A program made the translations under genes and the position numbers. Below are positions 9,759-19,430 of a stretch of 64,000 bases of DNA, piece after piece. Numbering within the stretch: position 1 is the first letter of the stretch; each line of letters opens with the position of its first letter. The stretch comes from Sphingobium sp. CR2-8 (GTDB lineage: Bacteria > Pseudomonadota > Alphaproteobacteria > Sphingomonadales > Sphingomonadaceae). The notes under the pieces were generated by a model. That model saw nothing but the letters and a program-made list of their open reading frames with translations. It was not told the origin of the DNA and did no database searches. Location of the stretch: contig NZ_JAYKZY010000001.1 in NCBI RefSeq assembly GCF_035818615.1, positions 164,501 through 228,500 of the forward strand, written 5' to 3'.

Positions 9759-10387
9759 TGCCCCATATCTATGAAACCGATGGCGCGTTCATTTATCGCC
9801 AGTCCTTCGCCACGATCCGCCTCGAAGCCGATCTGGCGCACTTTTCGGCGGACGAAGAACCAGTGGCGGTGCGCATGATCCACGCCGCCGGGATGGTGGA
9901 CCTCGCCGCGCATATCCGCTTCTCGCCCGGCTTTGCACAAGCGGCCAGCGCCGCGCTGGCAGCCGGCGCGCCGGTGTTGTGCGATGCGCGGATGGTATCC
10001 GAAGGGATCACCCGCGCGCGCCTGTCGGCCAGCAATCCGATCGTCTGCACGCTCAATGCGCCGCCAGTTGCTGACATGGCGCGGGCGATGGGCAACACCC
10101 GTTCCGCCGCCGCGCTGGAACTGTGGCGGCCGCATCTGGCGGGTGCGGTGGTGGCCATCGGCAATGCGCCGACCGCGCTGTTTCATCTGCTGAACATGCT
10201 GGAAGACCCAGATTGCCCGCGCCCGGCGGCGATCATCGGCTGCCCGGTGGGTTTTGTCGGCGCGGCCGAATCCAAGGCCGCACTGTGGGACGCACTGCCA
10301 GTGCCGTGCTGCATCGTCGCGGGACGGCTGGGCGGCAGCGCGATCACGGTCGCGGCAATCAACGCTTTGGCAAGCCGCGCCGAATGA
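9758..10387 (+). CDS. cobH: Precorrin-8X methylmutase CobH
   Basis: 209 residues. It moves a methyl group from C-11 to C-12 of precorrin-8X to give hydrogenobyrinic acid. Family landmarks are the N-terminal RQSFATIR, the MIHAAGMVDL segment containing the catalytic His, and IGCPVGFVGAAESK near the C-terminus. I chose the ATG sharing its first base with the last base of cobG's TGA; an in-frame TTG lies one codon upstream. It overlaps cobI by ATGA. Confidence 0.94.
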   Translation: MPHIYETDGAFIYRQSFATIRLEADLAHFSADEEPVAVRMIHAAGMVDLAAHIRFSPGFAQAASAALAAGAPVLCDARMVSEGITRARLSASNPIVCTLNAPPVADMARAMGNTRSAAALELWRPHLAGAVVAIGNAPTALFHLLNMLEDPDCPRPAAIIGCPVGFVGAAESKAALWDALPVPCCIVAGRLGGSAITVAAINALASRAE

Positions 10388-11112
10388 GCATCACGGGAAC
10401 CATCCATGGCGTCGGGCTTGGTCCCGGCTCGCCCGATCTGTTGAGCGTGCGCGCCGACCGGCTGGTGCGCGGGGCGCGCCATGTCGCCTATTTCCGCAAG
10501 GCCGGGCGACCGGGACAGGCGCGGCGGATTGTCGAGGGCATGTTGCGCGCCGACGTGATCGAAATCCCGATGGAATATCCGGTGACGACCGAAATTCCGC
10601 TGTCCGACCCCCGCTACAACGACTGTCTCTCAACCTTCTATGCCGAATGCACCGCCCGCTTGGGCGCGCTGGCGCAGGCGGGCGTGGACGTGGTCGTGCT
10701 GTGCGAGGGTGATCCGTTTTTCTATGGCTCGTTCATGCATCTTCATGGCCGGTTGGCGGGCGTCGTCCCGGTGGCGGTGGTGCCGGGCATCACCGGCATG
10801 GCCGGGGCTTGGAACGCGACCGACATTCCCATCACCTGGGGCGATGACGTGCTGACCATTGCGATGGCGACCCTGCCCGAGGACGAACTGGCGCGGCGCA
10901 TCCGCGATACCGATGCGCTGGTGGTGATGAAGATCGGGCGCAACCTGCCCAAATTGCGCCGTGCGGTGGCAGCGGCGGGGCGTGAGGACGCGGCCTGGCT
11001 GGTCGAACACGCCGCCATACCCGGCCAGCGTGTCACGCGGTTGATTGAGGCGACCAGCGTCACACCCTATTTCTCGATCCTCCTAATTCATGGCCAAGGG
11101 CGCCGTCCATGA
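10384..11112 (+). CDS. cobI: Precorrin-2 C20-methyltransferase CobI
   Basis: 242 residues, tetrapyrrole-methylase fold. The N-terminal glycine motif GVGLGPGSPDLLSVRA binds S-adenosylmethionine, and VLCEGDPFFYGSF and VVPGITGMAGA are the second and third conserved blocks. It methylates precorrin-2 at C-20 to make precorrin-3A. An ATGA overlap with cobH fixes the start, and the end overlaps cobJ in the same way. Confidence 0.94.
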   Translation: MSITGTIHGVGLGPGSPDLLSVRADRLVRGARHVAYFRKAGRPGQARRIVEGMLRADVIEIPMEYPVTTEIPLSDPRYNDCLSTFYAECTARLGALAQAGVDVVVLCEGDPFFYGSFMHLHGRLAGVVPVAVVPGITGMAGAWNATDIPITWGDDVLTIAMATLPEDELARRIRDTDALVVMKIGRNLPKLRRAVAAAGREDAAWLVEHAAIPGQRVTRLIEATSVTPYFSILLIHGQGRRP

Positions 11113-11867
11113 GCGGCTGGCTATCCATCGCCGGTCTGGGACCGGGTGACGAGGCGCTAATGACCCCCGAAGTCACCGCCGCTCTAGCCGGGGCGAGCGA
11201 TGTTATCGGCTATATCCCCTATGTGGCGCGCATCGCCCCGCGTGAGGGGCTGACGCTGCACCCCTCCGACAACCGGGTGGAACTGGATCGCGCGGCCCAG
11301 GCGCTGGACCTCGCGGCGCAGGGGCGACGCGTGGTGGTGGTGTCCTCTGGCGATCCCGGCGTGTTCGCCATGGCTGCAGCCGTGTTCGAGGCGCTGGAGG
11401 CTGGTCCGGACCTCTGGCGCGATCTCGTTATCCAGGTGTTGCCGGGCATCACGGCGATGCTGGCCGCCAGCGCACGGGCGGGGGCGCCGCTGGGGCACGA
11501 TTTTTGCGCGATCAACCTGTCGGACAATCTCAAGCCGTGGCCATTGATCGAAAAGCGGCTGCGGCTGGCAGCGGAGGCTGACTTTGCCATGGCGTTCTAC
11601 AACCCGCGGTCGAAAGCCCGGCCCGAAGGTTTCGAACGCGTGCTGGGATTGCTGCGCGCGGTGTGCGGGCCGGATCGCCCGATCCTGTTCGCCCGCGCCG
11701 TATCGACGCCCGACGAGCATTTGCGGATCGTACCGCTGGGTCAGGCCCGCGCGGACATGGCCGATATGCGCACGATGGTGATCGTCGGATCGAGCCTTAC
11801 GCGGATCATCGAACGCCCAATCGGGCCGATCCTCTACACCCCCCGCTCGGCCTTGGATTCGGCGTAA
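11109..11867 (+). CDS. cobJ: Precorrin-3B C17-methyltransferase CobJ
   Basis: 252 residues. It methylates C-17 and contracts the ring of precorrin-3B to precorrin-4. Motifs are GLGPGDEALMTPEV, VVVSSGDPGVFAMA, VLPGITAMLAA and the DFCAINLSD block followed by FYNPRSK, all typical of CobJ/CbiH. Translation is coupled to cobI by an ATGA overlap. Its last 34 bases overlap the 3' end of cobK, which is read in the opposite direction. Confidence 0.94.
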   Translation: MSGWLSIAGLGPGDEALMTPEVTAALAGASDVIGYIPYVARIAPREGLTLHPSDNRVELDRAAQALDLAAQGRRVVVVSSGDPGVFAMAAAVFEALEAGPDLWRDLVIQVLPGITAMLAASARAGAPLGHDFCAINLSDNLKPWPLIEKRLRLAAEADFAMAFYNPRSKARPEGFERVLGLLRAVCGPDRPILFARAVSTPDEHLRIVPLGQARADMADMRTMVIVGSSLTRIIERPIGPILYTPRSALDSA

Positions 11868-12595
11868 TGACCCAGCCACACCAGCACATCCTCTGGGCGA
11901 TAGACCTCTACCCGGCCCGGAACGGCGGGACGGTCGATCATCAGGACCGGCAGGCCCAGCGCCCGCGCGGCGATCAGCTTGGCCTCGGCGCCACTGCCGC
12001 CCGCGTTTTTGCACACCACCAGATCGATGGTGTGGGCCTGCATCAATGCGCTGTCACCGGCGGCAGTGAATGGCCCGCGATCAACGATCAGGGTATGATG
12101 GGGCAGGCCCGGCGGCCGCTCCGGCGCGTCCACGAAGCGCAGCAGATAGTGGTGCTGAGGCTGGGCGGCGAAGGCTTCGACATGCATCCGCCCCAGCGCC
12201 AGCATGACTCTGCGGGCCTGTCCGGTCAGCGCGGTGACCGCGCCGTCGATATCGGCAACGCGGGTCCAGCAGTCCCCGGCAACCGGCTCCCACGCGCGGC
12301 GGGTCAGCGCGATATGGGCCACCCCCGCCCGCCGGGCGGCTTCCGCCGTATGGCCGCTCATCGTCGCGGCAAAGGGGTAAGTCGCGTCCACCAGATGGGT
12401 CACGCTATGGTCGCGCAGATAATCGGTCAGCCCGGCCACCCCGCCGAACCCGCCAACCCGCACCGGAACCGGCTGAGCGCGGGGGTTTTCCGTCCGTCCG
12501 GCATAGCTGAGCGTTGCCGCAATGCCTTGCGCCGCAAGCAATCGGGCGAGCGCGCTGGCCTCGGTCGTGCCGCCCAGCAGGAGGACATTGGGCAT
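11834..12595 (-). CDS. cobK: Precorrin-6A reductase CobK (antisense within the operon)
   Basis: 253 residues. The N-terminus [20 protein letters not shown] is the NADPH-binding Rossmann start of CobK/CbiJ; DATYPFAATMS and LTRRAWEP are further family blocks. It reduces precorrin-6A to dihydro-precorrin-6 (6B). It is the only gene of the block on the minus strand: it converges with cobJ (34-bp overlap) and diverges from cobL with overlapping start codons. It therefore needs its own promoter, which would have to lie inside cobL. Inversion of this gene is seen in several alphaproteobacterial cob clusters. Confidence 0.93.
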   Translation of the reverse strand: MPNVLLLGGTTEASALARLLAAQGIAATLSYAGRTENPRAQPVPVRVGGFGGVAGLTDYLRDHSVTHLVDATYPFAATMSGHTAEAARRAGVAHIALTRRAWEPVAGDCWTRVADIDGAVTALTGQARRVMLALGRMHVEAFAAQPQHHYLLRFVDAPERPPGLPHHTLIVDRGPFTAAGDSALMQAHTIDLVVCKNAGGSGAEAKLIAARALGLPVLMIDRPAVPGRVEVYRPEDVLVWLGHYAESKAERGV

Positions 12596-13802
12596 GGTTA
12601 AGTCCGCTCCTCTAACGTGGTTGACGATCATCGGCGTCGGCGAGGTCGGGCCGGACGGCCTTTCCGCTGCGAGCCAGGCGGCGCTGGCGCAGGCCGAAGT
12701 GGTCATGGGACCGGCGCGGCATCTGGCGCTGCTGCCCGCGATTACCTGTACCGCGATCGAATGGCCAGTGCCGTTTAGCGACGGAATCGTGCGCTTGCTG
12801 GCCCATCGCGGGCGGCGGGTGGTGATGCTGGCGTCCGGCGATCCGTTCTGGTTCGGCGCGGGGAGCAGCGTATCCCGACATCTCGATCAGGGCGAATGGG
12901 TAGCGATTGCCGCGCCCTCAACCTTCACGCTGGCCGCCGCACGATTGGGCTGGCCACTTCAGGATGTGGCCTGCCTTGGCCTGCACGCCGCGCCCTTAGA
13001 GCGACTTACACCCCACCTAGCGCCGCGACAACGCATCCTGGCACTGTTGCGCGATGGCGACGCGGTGGCCGCGCTCGCGGGCTATCTGACCGGGCAGGGC
13101 TTTGGCCCATCGGTGCTGCATGTGCTGGAAGCGCTGGGCGGTCCGCGCGAACGGGTGCGCCAAGTGACGGCGGACGCGCTGTCGTTCGCCGACATCACCC
13201 ATCCGGTTGCGGTCGGCATCGACTGTGCCGGGCACGGTGACCCCTTGCCATTGACGGCGGGCCGCCCGGATCACTGGTTCGCGTCCGACGGGCAGATCAC
13301 CAAGCGTCCGGTGCGCGCGCTGACCCTGTCGGCGCTGGCCCCGCGTGCGGGTGAACTGCTGTGGGACATTGGCGCGGGATCGGGATCGATCGGGATCGAA
13401 TGGCTGCTGGCCCACCCGGCCAACCGGGCCTGCGCGATAGAGGCGGATCTGGTGCGCGCCGATCGGGCGCGGGCCAACGCCGCCGCGCTGGGCGTTGACC
13501 GGCTGAAAGTGGTCGTCGGGACGGCGCCGGATACCTTGCCACCGGGGCCATTGCCCGATGCAGTGTTCATTGGCGGTGGATTGTCGGAGGCACTGCTGGA
13601 CACGCTGTGGGCGCGGTTGCCCGCCAGAACGCGGCTGGTGGCCAATGCGGTGACGTTGGAATCAGAAGCGCTACTGACGCGGTGGCATGGCCAAACGCGC
13701 GGCAGTTTGCTGCGAATCGAGCTGGCCGATGCCGCGCCGCTTGGCAACCGGCACGGGTGGCGGGCGCGCTATCCGGTGGTGCAATGGAGTGTGACGTTGT
13801 GA
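12594..13802 (+). CDS. cobL: Precorrin-6Y C5,15-methyltransferase (decarboxylating) CobL
   Basis: 402 residues, a fusion of two methyltransferase domains. Residues 1-200 are the tetrapyrrole-methylase CbiE-like part ([26 protein letters not shown]). Residues 230-400 are the CbiT-like Rossmann methyltransferase with [18 protein letters not shown] and AVFIGGGLS. It methylates C-5 and C-15 and decarboxylates the C-12 acetate. Its ATG and the cobK ATG share the palindrome CATG, so the leaders would overlap completely. An alternative TTG a few codons downstream (before LTIIGVG) is possible. Confidence 0.93.
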   Translation: MVKSAPLTWLTIIGVGEVGPDGLSAASQAALAQAEVVMGPARHLALLPAITCTAIEWPVPFSDGIVRLLAHRGRRVVMLASGDPFWFGAGSSVSRHLDQGEWVAIAAPSTFTLAAARLGWPLQDVACLGLHAAPLERLTPHLAPRQRILALLRDGDAVAALAGYLTGQGFGPSVLHVLEALGGPRERVRQVTADALSFADITHPVAVGIDCAGHGDPLPLTAGRPDHWFASDGQITKRPVRALTLSALAPRAGELLWDIGAGSGSIGIEWLLAHPANRACAIEADLVRADRARANAAALGVDRLKVVVGTAPDTLPPGPLPDAVFIGGGLSEALLDTLWARLPARTRLVANAVTLESEALLTRWHGQTRGSLLRIELADAAPLGNRHGWRARYPVVQWSVTL

Positions 13803-14179
13803 TTGTCGCCGGGTTCGGCTTTCGGTCGGGCGCAGCGAAGCCGTCGCTGCGCGCGGCATTCGCGCTGGCGCAGCAGGGGCATCCCCCCGTGACGCATCTG
13901 GCCACGGCGCAGGACAAGCTGGCGGCGCTGCTTCCGCTGGCCAAAGCGCTGGGCCTGCCGCTGTTGGGCGTCGCTGCCGATGCATTGGCCGCTGTTTCCA
14001 CCCCCACGCGCTCCATCGCCAGCCAGACCGCCCGCAACGTCGGCAGCGTGGCAGAGGCATCGGCGATGGCCGCCGCAGGTGCAGGCGCACACCTGCTGGG
14101 GCCGCGCCACATCTCCCCCGATCGCATGGCGACTTGCGCCATTGCTGCCAGTGTCAACCTTCAGGGAATCCCGACATGA
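13799..14179 (+). CDS. cobE: CobE, cobalamin biosynthesis protein (CbiG C-terminal-like)
   Basis: 126 residues from the GTG that overlaps the cobL stop (GTGA). An ATG five codons upstream is also in frame, but the GTG fits the operon's overlap pattern. It starts with [11 protein letters not shown], and contains [13 protein letters not shown] and [16 protein letters not shown], the pattern of the CobE/GbiG C-terminal domain. CobE is implicated around the C-11 methylation step in the aerobic pathway; its exact role is less settled than that of its neighbours. The cobM ATG overlaps its stop. Confidence 0.87.
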   Translation: MIVAGFGFRSGAAKPSLRAAFALAQQGHPPVTHLATAQDKLAALLPLAKALGLPLLGVAADALAAVSTPTRSIASQTARNVGSVAEASAMAAAGAGAHLLGPRHISPDRMATCAIAASVNLQGIPT

Positions 14180-14961
14180 CCGTCCACTTCATCGGCGCCG
14201 GTCCCGGCGCGCCCGACCTTTTGACCTTGCGCGGACGCGACCTGATCGCGGGCAGCCCGGTGTGCCTTTATGCCGGGTCGCTGATCCCGGTGGCCTTGCT
14301 CGATCATTGCCCGCCGGGCGCCCGGATCGTAAACACCGCGCCACTGGAACTGGACCAGATCATGGCCGAGATCGCCGCCGCCCACGCCGAAGGGCACGAT
14401 GTGGCGCGGCTGCATTCGGGCGACCTGTCAGTGTGGTCGGCGATGGGCGAGCAATTGCGCCGCCTACGCGCGATGGACATTCCGTTTACCGTGACGCCCG
14501 GTGTCCCGGCATTTGCCGCCGCCGCCGCTGCGCTGGAGGCAGAGCTGACCCTGCCCGCACTGGCCCAATCGCTGGTGCTGACCCGCACACCGGGCCGCGC
14601 CAGCACGATGCCGCCTGACGAAAGCCTGGTCAACTTTGCCGTGACCGGCGCGACGCTGGCCATTCACCTTTCGGTCCACAATCTGGCGCAAGTGGTGGCC
14701 GACCTGACGCCTGCCTATGGCGCGGATTGCCCCGTTGCGGTGGTCTGGCGCGCCAGCTGGCCCGATCAGCGGATCGTGCGCGCCACACTTGCCACCATTG
14801 AACAGGCTGTGGCGGGCAGTATCGAGCGCACCGCCCTGATTCTGGTCGGGCAGGTGCTGGGCGCACAGGATTTTACCGAAAGCAGCCTTTACGCGCCCGG
14901 CTATGACCGCCGCTTTCGGCCGCAGGATGCCACGTCACGCTTTGCCGGTGCGGCCGAATGA
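14176..14961 (+). CDS. cobM: Precorrin-4 C11-methyltransferase CobM
   Basis: 261 residues. Tetrapyrrole-methylase motifs are [16 protein letters not shown] at the N-terminus, [15 protein letters not shown] in the middle and [13 protein letters not shown]. It converts precorrin-4 to precorrin-5 using S-adenosylmethionine. Starts and stops overlap cobE and cobB by ATGA. Length is normal for the family. Confidence 0.95.
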   Translation: MTVHFIGAGPGAPDLLTLRGRDLIAGSPVCLYAGSLIPVALLDHCPPGARIVNTAPLELDQIMAEIAAAHAEGHDVARLHSGDLSVWSAMGEQLRRLRAMDIPFTVTPGVPAFAAAAAALEAELTLPALAQSLVLTRTPGRASTMPPDESLVNFAVTGATLAIHLSVHNLAQVVADLTPAYGADCPVAVVWRASWPDQRIVRATLATIEQAVAGSIERTALILVGQVLGAQDFTESSLYAPGYDRRFRPQDATSRFAGAAE

Positions 14962-16319
14962 GCGCGTGTCTGCTTGTTCCGGGATTGACGCCTGTGCCGG
15001 GCCTGATGATCGCCGCCCCCGCTTCGGGCACCGGCAAGACCACAGTGATGCTGGGCCTGCTGCGCGCCCTGACCGAAGACGGGCTGGTGGTGCAGCCGTT
15101 CAAGAGCGGCCCAGACTATATCGACCCCGCGTTTCACCGCGCGGCCAGTGGTAGGCCGTCGTTCAATCTCGATAGCTGGGCGATGGAGGACGATCTGATC
15201 GCTGTCATCGCGGGGCAGGCGGCGGGTGCGGACATGGTGCTGGCCGAAGGATCGATGGGGCTGTTTGACGGCGTTGCCAGCAGGGGTGCGTCAGGCAATG
15301 GCGCCAGCGCCGACATGGCGCGCCGCATGGGCTGGCCGATCGTACTGGTTCTGGATGTGTCGGGGCAGGCGCAGTCCGCCGCCGCCACCGCGCTGGGCTT
15401 CAAAAGCCTTGATCCGGGACTGCCATTTGCCGGGGTGATCCTCAACCGCGTGGCCAGTCCGCGCCACGAACGGCTGGTGCGCAAGGGGATGGAGGCGGTG
15501 GGTATCCCCGTGCTGGGCGCCTTGCCAAGGCGCGGCGACCTGACCCTGCCCGAACGCCATCTTGGGCTGGTTCAGGCGGTGGAGCATCCCGACCTTGATC
15601 GCGCGATTGCCGAGTTTGCGACGTTCCTGCACGCCCATGTCGATCTTGACGCCATTCGACAGGCGGCTAACGCGAGCGCGGCCACGCCGCAGGGGTGCGG
15701 CGGGAAGCTACCTGCTCCTCCGGCTCAGCGCATCGCCATGGCGCGCGATGCCGCCTTTTCCTTTGTCTATCCGCATTTGCTCGAAGGATGGCGGCGCGCC
15801 GGGGCGGAGATCCTGCCGTTTTCGCCGCTGGCCAATGAAGAACCTGACCGTGGCGCGGATCTGGTCTGGCTGCCCGGCGGCTATCCCGAACTGCACGCCG
15901 GGACGATCGCTGCTGCCGCGACATTCCTGTCCGGCCTGCGCCACCATGCACAAACGCGGCCCGTCCACGGAGAATGCGGTGGCTATATGGTGCTGGGTCA
16001 GGGGTTGATCGACAAGAGCGGCAAGCGGCACCGGATGGCCGGGCTGCTCGGGCTGGTCACCAGCAATGCTCAGCGCAAGATGCACCTTGGCTATCGCCAT
16101 GCCGAACTGCTGGTGCCGGTATCGGGCCTGGTCGCCGGGACCAGGATGCGCGGGCACGAGTTTCACTATTCAACCATTGTCGAACAGAGCGACCCACCGC
16201 TGGCCCGGGTGACCGATGCCGAAGGCGCAGCGGTGGCCGAAGCCGGATCACATCGCGGCCATGTGACCGGCACCTATTTCCACATGATCGCGCCAATGAA
16301 ATCCCTGGACGTGTCATGA
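14958..16319 (+). CDS. cobB: Hydrogenobyrinic acid a,c-diamide synthase CobB
   Basis: 453 residues. The N-terminal dethiobiotin-synthetase-like ATPase has a P-loop in [12 protein letters not shown] and [13 protein letters not shown]. The C-terminal glutamine amidotransferase domain of the CobB/CobQ type has its nucleophile in [12 protein letters not shown] and the closing His in [10 protein letters not shown]. It amidates the a and c carboxylates with glutamine and ATP. An ATGA overlap with cobM supports the start. Confidence 0.94.
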   Translation: MSACLLVPGLTPVPGLMIAAPASGTGKTTVMLGLLRALTEDGLVVQPFKSGPDYIDPAFHRAASGRPSFNLDSWAMEDDLIAVIAGQAAGADMVLAEGSMGLFDGVASRGASGNGASADMARRMGWPIVLVLDVSGQAQSAAATALGFKSLDPGLPFAGVILNRVASPRHERLVRKGMEAVGIPVLGALPRRGDLTLPERHLGLVQAVEHPDLDRAIAEFATFLHAHVDLDAIRQAANASAATPQGCGGKLPAPPAQRIAMARDAAFSFVYPHLLEGWRRAGAEILPFSPLANEEPDRGADLVWLPGGYPELHAGTIAAAATFLSGLRHHAQTRPVHGECGGYMVLGQGLIDKSGKRHRMAGLLGLVTSNAQRKMHLGYRHAELLVPVSGLVAGTRMRGHEFHYSTIVEQSDPPLARVTDAEGAAVAEAGSHRGHVTGTYFHMIAPMKSLDVS

Positions 16320-17038
16320 CTGGTTTTGTTTCCTTTGTGGGGGCCGGGCCTGGCGATCCCGAACTGCTCACGCTCAAGGCGCTGGCGCGCTTGAAGGCGG
16401 CCAATGTCGTGCTGTTCGATGATCTGGCCGCCGGTCCCATTCTCGAGCGTGTTCGCCCCGGCGCCATACAGGTCGATGTCGGCAAACGGGCCGGGCGGCC
16501 ATCGCCCAACCAGACCGACGTAAACCGGCTATTGGTGGAACATGCAAACCGGGGCGGCCATGTGGTGCGGCTTAAATCCGGCGACGCGGGGATTTTTGGC
16601 CGTCTTGAGGAAGAGATAGAAGCCTTGCGGCTTGCTGGGGTGAAGTTCGAAATAATCCCTGGCGTCAGTTCCGCCAGTGCGGCTGCTGCCGCTGCAGGCA
16701 TTCCCCTGACAAGGCGAGGACTTTCCCGGCGAGTCCAGTTCATCACCGGGCATGGCTCCACAGGCACCCTGCCGCATGATCTCAACATGGCAGCTCTGGC
16801 CGATGCCGCAGCGACAACCATCGTATTTATGCCCAAGCGGACTTTCCCGGAACTGGCCGCAGGGCTGATCGCTGCGGGGCTGCCTGCGCAAACGTCTGCG
16901 TTGTTGGCCGAGAATGTCGGCCGCGCCGACCAGCGTCTCACGCGCAGCTCGGTTGCCGGGTTGGCTGGCGTGCTGGCTGAGGGCGGGGGAAGCGCCCCGG
17001 CCCTGATCCTTTACGGCCCATTGCTGGAGGAAGCATGA
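16316..17038 (+). CDS. cobA: Uroporphyrinogen-III C-methyltransferase CobA
   Basis: 240 residues. It makes precorrin-2 by two methylations of uroporphyrinogen III, the branch point to B12 and siroheme. Diagnostic motifs are FVGAGPGDPELLTLKA, VLFDDL, the VDVGKRAG loop, RLKSGDAGIFGR and IPGVSSASAAAAAAGIPLT. It is a stand-alone SUMT without the CysG dehydrogenase/ferrochelatase domain. The start overlaps cobB and the end overlaps cobF. Confidence 0.94.
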   Translation: MTGFVSFVGAGPGDPELLTLKALARLKAANVVLFDDLAAGPILERVRPGAIQVDVGKRAGRPSPNQTDVNRLLVEHANRGGHVVRLKSGDAGIFGRLEEEIEALRLAGVKFEIIPGVSSASAAAAAAGIPLTRRGLSRRVQFITGHGSTGTLPHDLNMAALADAAATTIVFMPKRTFPELAAGLIAAGLPAQTSALLAENVGRADQRLTRSSVAGLAGVLAEGGGSAPALILYGPLLEEA

Positions 17039-17799
17039 TCGAGCTTGCTCTCATCGGCATCGGCACGGGCAATCCCGATCACCTGACTGCGCAGGCCGTG
17101 CAGGTGATGAACAACGCCGATCTGATCCTGCTTCCGCGCAAGGGCAGCGCCAAGTCCGATCTGGTCGATCTGCGTCTAGCCATTTGTGGGCAGGTGTTGA
17201 CCCGCCCTGTGCATATTGTCGAATTTGACATGCCCGTTCGCGATGCAGGTGGCGATTATGCGCGTGCGGTGGACAATTGGCACGACGCTATCGGCGCGGC
17301 ATGGCGCGCCGGGATTGCCCTGCATTTGCCTGGGGGCGGACGGTTGGCGCTGCTCGTCTGGGGCGATCCGTCGCTGTATGACAGCACTTTGCGAATTGCC
17401 GAAAAGCTCAGAGCTGGCGGCCTTGCGATGCATGTGAGCGTTGTGCCCGGCATCACCAGCATCCAGCTGCTGACTGCCGCGCATGCCATTCCGCTCAATT
17501 CCCTTGCGGGAGCGGTGACGATCACCACCGGGCGTAGGCTACGCAGCTACGGCTGGCCCGACGGGGCGGACACGATCGTCGTCATGCTCGACAGTGGCGC
17601 TGCCTTCGAGGTGTTGGAGCCGCAGGGCATTACCATCTGGTGGGGCGCCTATCTGGGTATGGCGCATGAAGCGCTGGAACAGGGGGCGCTTGCTGAAGCC
17701 GCTCCTCGGATAGTCACGCGCCGGGCTGAACTGCGCGAGCGCCATGGCTGGATCATGGATGTCTATCTCATGCGAAAGGAACACATTGATGGAAACTGA
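17035..17799 (+). CDS. cobF: Precorrin-6A synthase (deacetylating) CobF
   Basis: 254 residues. It methylates C-1 of precorrin-5 with loss of the extruded acetyl group as acetate. It is a marker of the aerobic pathway. Visible landmarks are IGIGTGNPDHLT, LLPRKGSAKSDL, VWGDPSLYDSTLRI and VPGITSIQLLTA. It overlaps cobA by ATGA, and its own 3' end overlaps the first ATG of cobO by 11 bases. Confidence 0.94.
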   Translation: MIELALIGIGTGNPDHLTAQAVQVMNNADLILLPRKGSAKSDLVDLRLAICGQVLTRPVHIVEFDMPVRDAGGDYARAVDNWHDAIGAAWRAGIALHLPGGGRLALLVWGDPSLYDSTLRIAEKLRAGGLAMHVSVVPGITSIQLLTAAHAIPLNSLAGAVTITTGRRLRSYGWPDGADTIVVMLDSGAAFEVLEPQGITIWWGAYLGMAHEALEQGALAEAAPRIVTRRAELRERHGWIMDVYLMRKEHIDGN

Positions 17800-18408
17800 T
17801 AGCAAAGTGGAAGCGTTGGGCGACGATGCTCGCCACGCCGAAAAGATGCGCAAGAAGCAGAGCGCGCAGGCCAAGGTCATGGCCAGCAAGACCCGTAAAC
17901 AGGGCCTGCTGATTGTCCACACCGGCAAGGGCAAGACCAGCGCGGCGCTGGGCATGATGGTTCGCGCCATCGGTCACGGATGAAAGTGGGTGTGGTCCAG
18001 TTCGTCAAGGGGGCGATGACGACCGGTGAAAAGACCGTGTTCGACGCCTTTCCCGACCCAGTCGAATTCAAGCCGATGGGTGAGGGCTTCACGTGGGACA
18101 CGCAGGACCGCACGCGCGACATCGCGGCGGCCCGCGCCGGTTTGGACGAGGTCAAGCGCATGATTACCGACCCCAGCGATCACATGGTGCTGGCCGACGA
18201 GCTGAACATCGTGCTGCGGTATGACTATCTGCCGGTCGATGAAGTGGTTGCGGTGTTGACCGCGCGCGACGTGATGAAGCATGTGATCGTTACCGGCCGC
18301 AATGCCCCCGACGCGCTGATCGAGGTGGCTGACCTTGTCACCGAGATGACCATGGTCAAGCACCCGTTCCGTTCGGGCGTGAAGGCGCAAGCGGGGATTG
18401 AGTTCTGA
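17789..18408 (+). pseudogene. cobO: Corrinoid adenosyltransferase CobO, split by a one-base frameshift
   Basis: The N-terminal part (17789-17983, after the Shine-Dalgarno-like GAAAGGAA) carries the P-loop HTGKGKTSAALG and ends VRAIGHG-stop. The rest resumes in another frame at 17980 with MKVGVVQFVKGAM and runs to the normal C-terminus AGIEF. In family members these join directly (IGHG then MKVGVVQF), so one base is missing near 17979. The break leaves an ATGA overlap identical to the operon's other junctions, so both halves could still be translated by coupling. Either the gene is dead, the enzyme is made as two chains, or the base is a sequencing error. The intact enzyme adenosylates the cobalt of cob(I)yrinic acid a,c-diamide with ATP. 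Confidence 0.85.
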
Positions 18409-19052
18409 GCGACGCCCCGCCTCTGTTCGACAAGGAATTTGCGAAGCAATTCACGCAATTGCTGCGCTGGCGGCGCGACGTGCGACATTTCGACCGTCGC
18501 GCCGTGGCGGACGAGGACATGTGTGCGCTGCTGGCCTGCGCCGCGCTAGCGCCGTCGGTCGGCAATGCCCAGCCGTGGCGCTTTGTGCGCGTGCGGTCGC
18601 CGGACACACGGGAGGCGCTGGCCGTTCATGCCGACGGGCAAAGCGCCCATGCGGCGGAGCGATATGCCGGGCAGGCACGGTACGATCACTACCTGTCGCT
18701 CAAGCTGCACGGACTGCGCGAGGCGCCCGAGGTGATCGCGGTGTTCTGTGACGAACAGCCCGAGGCGGGACACGGCCTTGGCATTGCCACCATGTCCGAA
18801 ATGCTGCGATATTCCTGCGTGCTGGCGATCCACAATCTGTGGCTGGCAGCGCGGCTGCGCGGGCTTGGCCTTGGCTGGGTGTCGATTGTTGATCCACCGG
18901 CCATCCATGGTCTGCTCGACGTTCCCGCCACTTGGTCGCTGATCGCGCTGCTGTGCATCGGTTATCCGGCGCATGTTTCCGACGCTCCCGAACTGGAAAG
19001 GCGTGGATGGCAGCCGCGTGAGCCGTGGAGCGACCGGGTGTTCGAACGATGA
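18405..19052 (+). CDS. bluB: 5,6-dimethylbenzimidazole synthase BluB
   Basis: Flavin-destructase of the nitroreductase fold that breaks reduced FMN with O2 to make the lower B12 ligand. Motifs are RRDVRHFDRR, AALAPSVGNAQPWRFVRV and GLGLGWVSIVDPP. The conserved N-terminus (FDKEFAKQFTQLLRWRRD) begins before any ATG or GTG: the frame opens just after cobO's end, where the only candidate near the family start is CTG, overlapping cobO's TGA as CTGA. A TTG at 18459 would lose about 18 conserved residues. The last gene of the B12 run, it borders the insertion-sequence region. Confidence 0.88.
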   Translation: MSDAPPLFDKEFAKQFTQLLRWRRDVRHFDRRAVADEDMCALLACAALAPSVGNAQPWRFVRVRSPDTREALAVHADGQSAHAAERYAGQARYDHYLSLKLHGLREAPEVIAVFCDEQPEAGHGLGIATMSEMLRYSCVLAIHNLWLAARLRGLGLGWVSIVDPPAIHGLLDVPATWSLIALLCIGYPAHVSDAPELERRGWQPREPWSDRVFER

Positions 19053-19096
19053 TTTCCAATAGAAAGACAACGACATCATGCTGATACCGGTGGAGG

Positions 19097-19279
19097 ATGG
19101 GGGGTCAAGATCCGGGTCTGGATAAAGCAACCGTGGCCCCCATGTTCCGAGATTGGTTTAACGACCTGACCGTGGAGACTATTCCCAATTCCGGCCACTA
19201 CCCGATGGAAGAGGCGCCCCCGTACTTTGCGACCATCCTTGAACGGCTTCTTATGAGGGAGACAATCAGTCCTTCATAG
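19097..19279 (+). pseudogene. Alpha/beta-hydrolase C-terminal remnant
   Basis: About 60 codons encode the end of an alpha/beta hydrolase: GGQDPGLDK (loop with the acid residue), WFNDLTVETIPNSGHYPMEE (catalytic-His region) and FATILERLL. The upstream two-thirds of such a protein, including the nucleophile elbow, is absent; the junction lies near 19070-19097, directly after bluB. This is a truncated, non-functional relic and suggests that a deletion joined this edge of the cobalamin operon to the insertion-sequence region. Confidence 0.6.
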
Positions 19280-19430
19280 GCGTGGCATGCCCGTTGGAGT
19301 GCACGCTGCGCACTCCAACGGTTGTCCTTCCCAACGCCAGTTGACCGCTGGGAGCCATGCTGCTCTCGCCGGTGGTAGCCATTCTTGGTCCTATGCTCTA
19401 CAAACAGGCGATAGCCGCCGCCCGCTATGT

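Noticed and set aside
17970..17990. Programmed ribosomal frameshifting in cobO
   Set aside because: No slippery heptamer or obvious downstream pseudoknot is visible at the break; a simple base loss or reinitiation explains it better.
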